Part shown: piece after piece, positions 7,817 to 16,300 of the stretch
How positions within the stretch are numbered: position 1 is the first letter of the stretch
Layout of the letters: every line of letters starts with the position of its first letter
Origin: an uncultured Bacilli bacterium
GTDB lineage: Bacteria > Bacillota_I > Bacilli_A > RF39 > UBA660
Direction of reading: 5' to 3'
NCBI GenBank assembly: GCA_947631205.1
Contig: CANRKL010000008.1
Location: 1-35,993, forward strand
DNA length: 35,993 bases
Notes under the pieces: model-generated
Told to the model about the DNA's origin: nothing
What the model saw: the letters and a program-made list of their open reading frames with translations, nothing else
Database searches by the model: none
Program-made: the position numbers and the translations under genes

Positions 7817-10800
7817 ATTTCCATGATGGTCCAACACCATCTTCTTTACTTAAACATTCTCCATTAGGACAATTTGTTGTATCACTCCATAAAGTCCACT
7901 CTGTACTTCTAGCATTTTCCGTAAAGAATCCTTTGCTTTCACCATCATCTAAGAATGAACTACGACACATAACACTATACTCTATACCATTAATTACAAC
8001 ATTGCTACATTTTAAAGCACTGTTTCCATTTTCATCAGTTGAATTAGTGTAAGTACCAACATTTCTATCATATTTTTTCATATTATTAATATTTGTTGGT
8101 GTAATTGTATATGACGCAATTAACTTTTCTTCACCTGAAGAAGTACTTTCTTCTATTTCTCTTTTGGTAACTGCAGCTTTAGATATTGCACTTCCAAGGT
8201 CATCCCAGTTATATCCTAATGCTCTATCATTAGGGAATAAATTAGCTTGAGATACAGTTCGATAACTAAATGTAGTATTTTCTCCATCAAACACACAGTT
8301 CTTACATCTTAATGGACAAGATGGTCCATCACATTCTTCAACTATTTCACAATTATCATCTTCACATTTAATTTCACAATCATCACAGTTATTAATGTAA
8401 TGACATACATAACTTCCGTTTGCAGTTGATGTAATACCACTTAATTTTTCTTCTTTAGATAATCCACATTTCAAATTATCATTTAATTCATTATAAGCAG
8501 TTAATACACTAGATTCACTACCATTAATTAATCTTCCTAACTCTCCATTAACATTATCTTGACCAATATTTTCAAAAGTAAATGTAAATGGGAATACTCC
8601 TTTACCTGTAGTCATTTCAACTGGTAAGGCATCACTTGGTAATCTTGAATAAATACAGTCTCCATTATTTGGACATAATTCAGAATCAACTTTTATAGTT
8701 CCATATTGAGTATATGTTGAAAAATTATTATTTGGTTTATAAGTAGCACTATAAATCTTTGTTTTTCTTATCCATTTAACATTACTTACTTTTGCATCTT
8801 TTTGACTACATCCACTAGAATCACAACTTGTATATTTAACATTTTTATATAAGTTAGCATTAATATCACTTAAATCATCTACTTGAGAAGTAATAGTTTC
8901 CCCAATACAATTATATTTACTATCAATATCACCTAAACAATAATTATTATCAATTTTCTTAGTTAAAGATGATTCTACTCTTGATAATTCACCATTTAAT
9001 AAATTTTCTTTACTATAATCTTCATCATATGTAAATAATATCTTTGGTTCAAACTTCATATCATTTGTCCACAATGTTGTACAACTATTATAATTTTTAA
9101 TTGCTGTCTCAATATCACTAGCAGCAGATTTCCAAATTTTTTCACTGTCTTCAATTAAATGTTTAACCTGACTCTTGTTTACAGTTTCATTGTAAGACAC
9201 ACTTTGTGTTGTACCACTATTATAATCATAAGCCATTGCACTCCAAGTATAAGCTTTATCCTGAGAGTCTTCATTATTTCCAGTAAAATCAGCTGTATTA
9301 GTTAGAGATAACCATTTATTCCATTCATTCCATGCACTATAAGATTTTTCTTTAAGTGTATTTAAATCAGCTAAGAATTTTTCTTCATCAATTGGTTTAT
9401 CTGGATTATCTTTACTACTTACATAACAATCTCTTTGACCACTTATTTGTGAAGATAATGTAAAGTATCCACCACTTGTTGTATATCTAGCTGTTGGTAA
9501 ATCAAAATCATATTTTTCTTTACACCATACTTGACAATATGGATTACCACCAGATATTTTATTATCTAATTCTGTAAGTGCTGCATATGACTCATTATTT
9601 TGGTCTTTACCACCTAATACACAAGTCTTTACATTATTAGCAACTTTATTACATTCACTAGATACAGTATTAATATCACTAATACTTCCTGTTATTGTAT
9701 TTTCTGGGTCAAACTCAGAGCAAGCATTTGGTACTGAAACTGTCGCATTACAATTTGGACATTTTGTATTATATTCTTGACATTCAGGACTATTATCTCC
9801 AGAACTTTCTTCACATTTTTTACGAAGAGGTTCACAAACACAATCTAAATTGTAATCTTCTTCACTACACACTCTACCACTTACATCAGGGTCAGATGAA
9901 TTACAATAATATACTGTCTTGTTATCTTCTTCTTTTTTAACACATATATTTACACATTGTTGACGATATATTTCTGGAGTTGTTACATTACCATCTTTAT
10001 CATAATATACTCCATTAACTTTCTGACATTTTCCACCATTTGGCATACATTCTGAAACATTAGGACAATCATATTTTTTAACTTTTTCTGTATCATCTGG
10101 AGAAAAAACTTCTTTTTCTTCTTTAACTTTTCCATTAGAGTCAGTAATTGTCTTTGTATTAACAAAATTACCTGTCCATTGACCACTTGACATTTCACAA
10201 GTACAAACCTCATTTTCTTTAGGTTCATTTCCACCGTCATCGTCGTCGTCATCATCATCATCATCAATATTTAATTCATATGGAATAATAGTTTCAAAAT
10301 CATCACTTACATCTTTTATTAATAAGAAGTTTTGGAATCCACCTACAGTAGGTTCTACTTCCCATAAATGACTAGCAGGAATATATATATCATTAACACC
10401 AATCTTAAATGTTAATACTTTTTTAACTTTACTTACAGTAAGACTTTGACCATTTAGTGCTTTAACAGTTATTACAACATCAGCTTTTTTACCTTTAACA
10501 TTTGTAATAGTAGTTCCACACCAATAACCATTATTATCACTTTCACAACTAGCTTTGGCATCATCCCAATAAACTTCAGATATACTATTAGCATTTAAAG
10601 TGAATCTAATTTTCATCATGTCACGATTTTCATCATCTTTAGTAATTTCAATTTCTGGTTTAGTATTAGTAATCTTCTTTGAAGCATCCCAAATATAGCC
10701 TTCTTCAACTAATTTTTGATAAGCTTTTTTATTAGTTCCTAATTGTCTCTTATATTTAGTAAATTTATTAGCTACATCTATTGCTTTTTTAGCAATTCTA

Positions 10801-11483
10801 GCTGCTTCTTTTACAGTTGCATTATTTTTATCCCAACCAGCTTTATTATCCCCTCTTGATACAAGATGTTGATTATCTTCTAACCAATCAACCTTTGTCC
10901 ATGGTCCACCTTCATCTATGAAGCCATACTTCATATATATCCATCTTACAACCATCATAATAATTTGACGTTGTCTTAAAGCATCAGCATATTGTACAGT
11001 ATTTCTTTTATTTGCCCAGCCAGCTAAAACTTTAAATGAATTATCATAAATTTTATTAGTTCTAATAAATTCTTGATAAGCCCAAACTAAGGCCATCTCA
11101 AATTCACTTCGATTTTCATTCTTACCCTTGGCATTTATAGTCGGGTCAATTACTCTCTTAACATTAAAAAATGCACGAGAATCCTTATGAGGCGATACAC
11201 AAATACCTATACCATCAAGCTCACTACCTACAATTTCATACTCTTCCATGTTGTACCATCTACCTGAGGTCTGAGTACCAATATAACCTTCCCATTTAAC
11301 ATCACTATACACATTATAACTACCATTATTATTTGCCATAGCTTCATAAGTACGAACTTTCTTTATAGATGGTAGTCCATCATTAGTTGTTAAATCCTGC
11401 GTAATTTTAGCAGAAACCGTTTTAAATGATACACCAAGTACAATAAATAAAATCAAATTAATTTTTAATAATTTTTTTAACAT
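7815..11483 (-). CDS. Large Cys-rich secreted surface protein
   Basis: I do not recognise a named family. From the ATG at 11483 (nine bases after AAGGAG; the upstream ATG at 11489 is too close) the protein has about 1223 residues. A signal peptide covers roughly 1-25 (basic MLKKLLK, hydrophobic core, then TVSA). Residues to about 400 are Cys-poor and mixed alpha/beta. An uninterrupted run of ten Asp follows near residue 407, then a long Cys-rich stretch with clustered CxC, CxxC and CxxxxC spacings (for example VCTCEMSSG, LDCVCEPLRKKC, CDDCEIKC, CPLRCKNC). No C-terminal membrane anchor, LPxTG motif or SLH repeat is seen. It lies 11-20 bases after the type I membrane protein gene and is followed by a strong terminator. 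Disulfide-stabilised extracellular modules, possibly Ca-binding at the Asp tract, are inferred. Confidence 0.6.
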   Translation of the reverse strand: MLKKLLKINLILFIVLGVSFKTVSAKITQDLTTNDGLPSIKKVRTYEAMANNNGSYNVYSDVKWEGYIGTQTSGRWYNMEEYEIVGSELDGIGICVSPHKDSRAFFNVKRVIDPTINAKGKNENRSEFEMALVWAYQEFIRTNKIYDNSFKVLAGWANKRNTVQYADALRQRQIIMMVVRWIYMKYGFIDEGGPWTKVDWLEDNQHLVSRGDNKAGWDKNNATVKEAARIAKKAIDVANKFTKYKRQLGTNKKAYQKLVEEGYIWDASKKITNTKPEIEITKDDENRDMMKIRFTLNANSISEVYWDDAKASCESDNNGYWCGTTITNVKGKKADVVITVKALNGQSLTVSKVKKVLTFKIGVNDIYIPASHLWEVEPTVGGFQNFLLIKDVSDDFETIIPYELNIDDDDDDDDDDGGNEPKENEVCTCEMSSGQWTGNFVNTKTITDSNGKVKEEKEVFSPDDTEKVKKYDCPNVSECMPNGGKCQKVNGVYYDKDGNVTTPEIYRQQCVNICVKKEEDNKTVYYCNSSDPDVSGRVCSEEDYNLDCVCEPLRKKCEESSGDNSPECQEYNTKCPNCNATVSVPNACSEFDPENTITGSISDINTVSSECNKVANNVKTCVLGGKDQNNESYAALTELDNKISGGNPYCQVWCKEKYDFDLPTARYTTSGGYFTLSSQISGQRDCYVSSKDNPDKPIDEEKFLADLNTLKEKSYSAWNEWNKWLSLTNTADFTGNNEDSQDKAYTWSAMAYDYNSGTTQSVSYNETVNKSQVKHLIEDSEKIWKSAASDIETAIKNYNSCTTLWTNDMKFEPKILFTYDEDYSKENLLNGELSRVESSLTKKIDNNYCLGDIDSKYNCIGETITSQVDDLSDINANLYKNVKYTSCDSSGCSQKDAKVSNVKWIRKTKIYSATYKPNNNFSTYTQYGTIKVDSELCPNNGDCIYSRLPSDALPVEMTTGKGVFPFTFTFENIGQDNVNGELGRLINGSESSVLTAYNELNDNLKCGLSKEEKLSGITSTANGSYVCHYINNCDDCEIKCEDDNCEIVEECDGPSCPLRCKNCVFDGENTTFSYRTVSQANLFPNDRALGYNWDDLGSAISKAAVTKREIEESTSSGEEKLIASYTITPTNINNMKKYDRNVGTYTNSTDENGNSALKCSNVVINGIEYSVMCRSSFLDDGESKGFFTENARSTEWTLWSDTTNCPNGECLSKEDGVGPSWK
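10233..10262 (-). repeat. GAT/GAC triplet repeat coding Asp10
   Basis: On the minus strand ten consecutive Asp codons read GAT x5, GAC x3, GAT, GAC inside the Cys-rich surface gene. It lies at the border between its Cys-poor N-terminal part and its Cys-rich part. Such a tract can change length by slippage in units of one residue without breaking the frame. Confidence 0.85.
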
Positions 11484-11503
11484 AATCATCAACTCCTTAA
11501 ATA

Positions 11504-12247
11504 TTATTTAATCCCCTTTTTACTTTTCTTTAAAATCATATACATAATTGCTGATACTAATCCAACAATTACTACAACTCCCCCAATAGTTAGCCAATTT
11601 TTATTTTGACTCCAAAAACTCTTTGTTTCATTTGATTCATTTTCACTTGCTTGATTTTCATTTTTCTTAGCATAATATTCATCATATATTTTATCTTCAT
11701 CAATATTCAAATCAGCTGTTACATACTGTTGTCTACAATAATAAGCATCATTATTATTACAGATTCCTAAATCATAATACTTATTATACATTGGAGTATT
11801 TACTGTAATAGTTCTTAATTCTTCATTGTAACATTCTGCTACATTAGAATAAACCTTTATTTCATACTCTCTTATTTTTTCGGTATCCAAAACGTTAATA
11901 ACAATTTTTCCATTAGTTGAATCAGAATAATCATACGTCTCTTTAATATTATCTGTTTTATTAAATACTGTTACATAAATTCTATCAGTCATATTTTGAA
12001 TAACCAAATCAACAACATCATTAACAGCATATCCATCTTCTGTATCTTCACCTTTTTCAATTGATATCTCTGGATGTACATTTCCATAAGCATCAATTAT
12101 CACTTGTCGCATTTCATAACTTGCTGTAACATTTGCTGCATTAGTTCTTGTTTCAACATCACATTCTTTAGCATTAACCTGAAAATTTAACATCGATAAA
12201 ACCATAAAAATAGTTATGCCAACTAATACTCTTCTCCTTCTTAGCAT
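11504..12247 (-). CDS. Type I membrane surface protein
   Basis: The 247-residue product has a signal peptide (RRRRVLVGITIFMVLSMLNF, ending near QVNA) and an extracellular part of about 180 residues rich in Thr, Asn and Val. That part has four Cys, two of them in LGICNNNDAYYC, and looks like a beta-sandwich. A polar Asn/Glu/Ser linker leads to one membrane helix near 217-238 and a basic tail KKSKKGIK. The family is not recognised. It opens the surface operon under its own promoter, just before the 1223-residue Cys-rich gene. The layout (signal peptide plus C-terminal anchor) resembles that of the T7SS factor EssA, but I see no EssA motif and the protein is longer, so that link stays speculative. 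Confidence 0.6.
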   Translation of the reverse strand: MLRRRRVLVGITIFMVLSMLNFQVNAKECDVETRTNAANVTASYEMRQVIIDAYGNVHPEISIEKGEDTEDGYAVNDVVDLVIQNMTDRIYVTVFNKTDNIKETYDYSDSTNGKIVINVLDTEKIREYEIKVYSNVAECYNEELRTITVNTPMYNKYYDLGICNNNDAYYCRQQYVTADLNIDEDKIYDEYYAKKNENQASENESNETKSFWSQNKNWLTIGGVVVIVGLVSAIMYMILKKSKKGIK

Positions 12248-12272
12248 TCAATCACCCGCTTTTTATGGCTCT

Positions 12273-12301
12273 ATTGTAGCAAAGAAAAGAAAATTTTTCA
12301 A
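12273..12301 (-). promoter_or_regulatory. Promoter of the surface operon
   Basis: On the minus strand, TTGAAA (12301-12296), 17-base spacer, TACAAT (12278-12273), followed 25 bases later by the start codon of the type I membrane protein gene. Both elements match 5 of 6. Confidence 0.7.
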
Positions 12302-12364
12302 GACTTTTCTTTAATAGCCAAAACTACTTATTACACGGTTAAAATTTATAAGTTATACATATAT

Positions 12365-12871
12365 TTAAAAATTATTATATTTTTTACATTTTTCTTCCAA
12401 AAGTTTAAAATTACAACATCTTTTAGCAATATTTAAATCTAATGTACCATTTAAGTATTTATCATATAACTTTTTTGATTTTTTATATATTTTATCACTA
12501 TATCGATTCAACCAATATATTTGCTGTTTTAAAAGTTTAATGTATTTTTCTTCTTCCAAAGTTAAACATTCTTTATCTAAATCCAATTTAACAATATTTT
12601 TTTCAGTAACTGGTAACATATTATTAAAATTAATAGCACCCAATTTGCCATTATTAATTTTCATAAAATCCAATTTTGTCTTAAGTTTAAGATGTTTTGG
12701 CTTAGGGCTAGATAAAGGGGCAAAATATTTACAGTTATCAACTTGAAACAATATTCCTACAAATGGTCTCAATTCTTTTTTTCCATAATTATAAGGAACT
12801 TTACTATCAAATTTTCTTAAATAATTGCAATATTTTGCATCTAACTTAACCAATATTAATTTTTTAGACAT
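12365..12871 (-). CDS. toxN: Type III toxin-antitoxin endoribonuclease toxin, ToxN/AbiQ family
   Basis: The 168-residue protein matches the ToxN pattern along its whole length: YLRKFDSKVP at 17-26, RPFVGILFQV at 35-44, KYFAPLSSPKPKH at 48-60, then LGAINFNNMLPV, a helix with YWLNRYSDKI, and the C-terminal CCNFKLLEEKCKKY. Ser55 and Lys57 in the SSPK motif correspond to the Ser/Lys of the 'LTSPK' active-site loop of Pectobacterium ToxN. Length equals that of known ToxN (about 171). ToxN cuts A-rich RNA and is held inactive by the pseudoknot repeats of ToxI. Those repeats and a terminator lie directly upstream on the same strand, the standard gene order. SD AAGGTG precedes the ATG. Known members abort phage infection; that role here is inference. 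Confidence 0.93.
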   Translation of the reverse strand: MSKKLILVKLDAKYCNYLRKFDSKVPYNYGKKELRPFVGILFQVDNCKYFAPLSSPKPKHLKLKTKLDFMKINNGKLGAINFNNMLPVTEKNIVKLDLDKECLTLEEEKYIKLLKQQIYWLNRYSDKIYKKSKKLYDKYLNGTLDLNIAKRCCNFKLLEEKCKKYNNF

Positions 12872-12910
12872 AACATCACCTTAATATTGTATTATACACT
12901 AAAACTAAAA

Positions 12911-12936
12911 TTAAAACTAGAGTGTGCTCTCTAGTT
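12911..12936 (-). terminator. Terminator between toxI and toxN
   Basis: On the minus strand AACTAGAG (12936-12929), loop AGCACA, CTCTAGTT (12922-12915), then TTAATTTT. The 8-bp stem followed by a T-rich tail lies exactly where type III loci carry the leaky terminator that sets the excess of antitoxin RNA over toxin mRNA. Confidence 0.88.
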
Positions 12937-13047
12937 CTTTTTTAAGTTCCTCTTATGGTGGGAATCACCGCTTTTTTAAGTTCCTCTTATGGTGGGAATC
13001 ACCGCTTTTTTAAGTTCCTCTTTTTAGTGGGAATCACTAGCTTTTTT
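12937..13047 (-). ncRNA. toxI: ToxI antitoxin RNA (three tandem repeats)
   Basis: Read on the minus strand, this holds three head-to-tail units starting AAAAAAGC and ending AGAGGAACTT: 13047-13012 (36 bases), 13011-12978 (34) and 12977-12944 (34), then a further AAAAAAG. Each unit holds a short inverted pair (GGTG...CACC in units 2-3; TAGTG...CACTA in unit 1) around ATTCC, which suits the hairpin part of a ToxI pseudoknot. The change in unit 1 is compensatory, so pairing is conserved. The A6 run at each border fits the A-rich sites at which ToxN processes its antitoxin. The terminator and toxN follow directly. Confidence 0.9.
12944..13047 (-). repeat. 34/36-base tandem repeats of toxI
   Basis: Units 2 and 3 are identical over 34 bases; unit 1 differs at the stem (CTA/TAG instead of CGG/CC) and is two bases longer. 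There are no spacers, which separates this from a CRISPR array. Confidence 0.9.
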
Positions 13048-13049
13048 AT

Positions 13050-13077
13050 ATTATATGCAAAAACTTGCATAGCATAA
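13050..13077 (-). promoter_or_regulatory. toxI promoter with inverted repeat
   Basis: A consensus TATAAT (13055-13050) stands just before the first toxI unit; the -35 is weak (TTATGC, 13077-13072, 16-base spacer). A perfect 7-bp inverted repeat TATGCAA-AAAC-TTGCATA (13054-13071) covers the spacer and touches the -10. Further ATGC/GCAT words follow to 13088, which may be an operator. Confidence 0.55.
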
Positions 13078-13123
13078 CTCATATGCATTAATAATATATC
13101 ATAAAATAACATCAATGTCTATC

Positions 13124-13384
13124 TTATTTTGATAGCAAAACTAATCTTGTCCCATTTCTAATATCTGTATTATATAAAAGATAATTCCAATTATAAATTT
13201 GTAATGTATCTGCATTATATAACTTACAATATTTTTCAATTGGAAAATCCCCATTACTTAACTCATTAATTCCTTTATTTAATAAATTAACAATCGTCCC
13301 AATTCTCTTACTAATAGGTAAAAACATATTAAACTTCATATTAATTTCTGGAACAATAACACAAACATTTACTTTATCATTCAT
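13124..13384 (-). CDS. esaB: YukD/EsaB-like ubiquitin-fold T7SS protein
   Basis: The 86-residue product has the size and pattern of YukD/EsaB: an N-terminal beta strand (VNVCVIVPEI), a second strand, a helix (RIGTIVNLLNKGINEL), and the closing block NTDIRNGTRLVLLSK. That block is like the 'L.d..I.nGd.L.l' ending of ubiquitin-like YukD. In T7SSb, EsaB is a cytosolic partner or regulator of the machinery. It directly follows essC with a 12-base gap containing its SD, so both are probably in one transcript. The identification rests on fold pattern plus neighbour. Confidence 0.78.
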   Translation of the reverse strand: MNDKVNVCVIVPEINMKFNMFLPISKRIGTIVNLLNKGINELSNGDFPIEKYCKLYNADTLQIYNWNYLLYNTDIRNGTRLVLLSK

Positions 13385-13396
13385 AACTAATACCTC

Positions 13397-16300
13397 CTAT
13401 AAAAATTTAATATGACTAACATTTTGATTATTTACAGCTGTAACTGTTCCATTACCATAACTCTTACTATCATAACGTATCTCTACTTCAAAAGTACTTT
13501 GTGAATCAAAATTCTTACCTAACCATAATCCTTTATTTCTCTTAAAGTAATTATCTAAATTACTATCTTCAATTTTCTTAATTCCCTCTTCATTATCATA
13601 AATTACATATTTAAAGTTATTAAGAGCTTTTGAACTTAATATTAATTCATCAATTGAAATAACACTCTCATCATCATGTTTTTTATTTACTAAATGATTT
13701 TCTAATCCCGCATATCCTAAAAAGATAATGACAAAATTAGTATCTTTAGGATTTGTTTGATATTTAATAACATTATTATATATTGTCTTAATTACATCTT
13801 CAAATCCTGTATCATAATATTTTACATCACTTAAATAATTTAATTTTAAATCATTAATAGAATTTATAACAATAACTTTCGTATTATTTATTTTACTTAA
13901 TATATGAGTTAAAACTGGAAAAAACATTTTAGCCGTTATATGATTTTCTGAACTAATAATATTAAGTAATCCATTAAAATCATAATAATTAACTTGAGCT
14001 GTTTCAACATTTACTCCTAATGGAACATTACTTAAACTATTTATCTTATCTTCTAATAATTCAAAAGTAACTTCCTCAGGAATAACAGGAACCTTCTTAG
14101 CTCTTTTTTTAATATATAAACATAACTTACTTAATACATAATTTAAATTATTTTCATAAGCATCTTTAAATAATAAGCTAACTTGAAATTCATAAGGTAC
14201 ATCATTAATTGCAATTATTCCTCTACCTGGATTTTTCTTTGGAATTATATTAGTATTAAAATATAGGCTATAATCAGTTGAATCAAGCATATTAAGCATA
14301 ATTTTCTTTGGAAAATTATTTTCTAAATTATAACCTAAAGCATTTGTTAAGCTAGATGTTAAAATAAATATTATTCCAGCTTTCGCACAGTTTCTTGTTA
14401 AAGACCCCATATCACTATCAACAATTTCTTCAAAAGCTTCTTTAAATGTTTCAAACTGATTAATAAATACTAAAATAGTTGGAAAAGGTGCCTTCCCATT
14501 TAAAATATCATTATCAAAACTACCACCATGAGTACTATAATAAGCAAAACGTCTATTTTTTTCATCTTGTAACATATAAAATAAAAACTTAATTTTATCT
14601 GGGTCATTAGAAGTCAATACTTCTCCCACTTGTGGAGCATTTTGAAATTCTTTTAATTTTTCTAATCCTAAATCAATTATATATATATTAACTTCATCAC
14701 AATTATGATTAACTATTGTTGAAAAAATAATTGTTGAAAGTAATGTACTTTTACCAGAACCACTATTTCCTACTATAAAAGTATTCCCACAATAAGACAA
14801 AGGAAGAGAAACATAACCTTGATTTTGATTTTCTGGATCATCATATTCACCTATAATTGGTTCAATTATAAATGGTCTTGGTTTCAAATTATATTTTTTA
14901 ATTAATGGTTCATAATATATTTCACTAGGAATATTTTCTTTCCACAAAGAAGAAAAATGAATATTTTCTGAAACTGCTAAATCATATAAATACTTAACAA
15001 TATTTGTAATCTGGTCTCCAAAGTTTTCTTTTTCTTCCCTCTTAACATCTTCATTGATAACTTTTAATACATTACCATTATTAGACAATACTAATAAATC
15101 ATCTTCTACTTTTCTTGATATAACATCAGCCGGACTATATTTTGCCCCAGCATAACCAGATTGACCAAGTTCAAAAAGTTCATCATTCCCAACTTGTAAA
15201 TAAAACCGTCCTGCATCAGTTAAAAAAGCCGCATCATTTCTTTTTAATAATTCATTACTATCTTCAGTAGTTTGAACTTTTAAACACACCCTAAATCTTG
15301 TATTTGACCAAATTTGTTCATTAACTACACCACTAGGCTTTTGAGTTGCTAAAATTAAATGAACCCCTAAACTTCTTCCTATTCTTGCTGCCGAAACTAA
15401 CTCATCCATAAAATCTGGTTGAGAAGCTTTTAACTCGGCAAACTCATCAGAAATAATAAACAAATGAGACATTGGTTCATCTACTTTACCTTCTCGGTAC
15501 AATCTTTGATATTTATAAATATCAATTGTACTTTCATCATTCTTCTCTCTTGCATAATTAAAAACCCTCTGTCTTCTTTGTAATTCACTTTTAATTGATG
15601 TTAAAGTACGATACATTTCACTTTTATCTAAGTTAGTAATTGTTCCAACTAAATGAGGAATCTTTACTTTGGTTTCTCTATTTTCAAAAGCTAAAGCTAA
15701 TCCCCCACCTTTATAATCTATTAAAACAAATTGAACTTCATAAGGATGATAATTAACTGCTAAAGATAAAATATAAGTCATAATAAATTCTGATTTTCCA
15801 GAACCAGTAGAACCCGCTATTAAACCATGAGGTCCATGATACTTTTCATGTAAATCTAACTCTACTAACTTATTATTCTCTTTAACTCCAATTGGTGTTT
15901 TTAAACTAATTGTTGGATTATTTGATTTCCATCTTGATAAAACATTTAACTGTTCAATTCTTCCTACATTAAATAATTCTAAAAAAGTAACATTACTAGG
16001 TATTCCATATTCACTCTTTCTTATATTAACAGGAATATTAGCAATTACTTTAGCTAAACTATTAATATCTAAATCATTAATATAAGATGTTGCAAAAACA
16101 ATTTGTTCTTCTTCTTTTATATTTTTTTCTAATATAACCCCTTTATTTTCAAATATTTGAATTAAAGTTTCAAATTTACTTGGAATATTTTTAATCGAAT
16201 TTTCAAATATCAAAAATGAAAAACCATAATTATCTTCTTCAAATATTTTATTTACTAAAGATAATTCTCTTGCTAAAGAATAATTATCCGTAACAATTAA

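Noticed and set aside
9983-10267. 94-codon ORF starting with six Met codons
   Set aside because: It is a frame shadow of the Asp triplet repeat and Lys-rich codons of the large surface gene, in the same strand, with no SD.
12944-13047. Tandem repeats that could be taken for a small CRISPR array
   Set aside because: Units are contiguous without spacers, contain a compensated stem, and lie before a terminator and toxN, which is the type III antitoxin layout.
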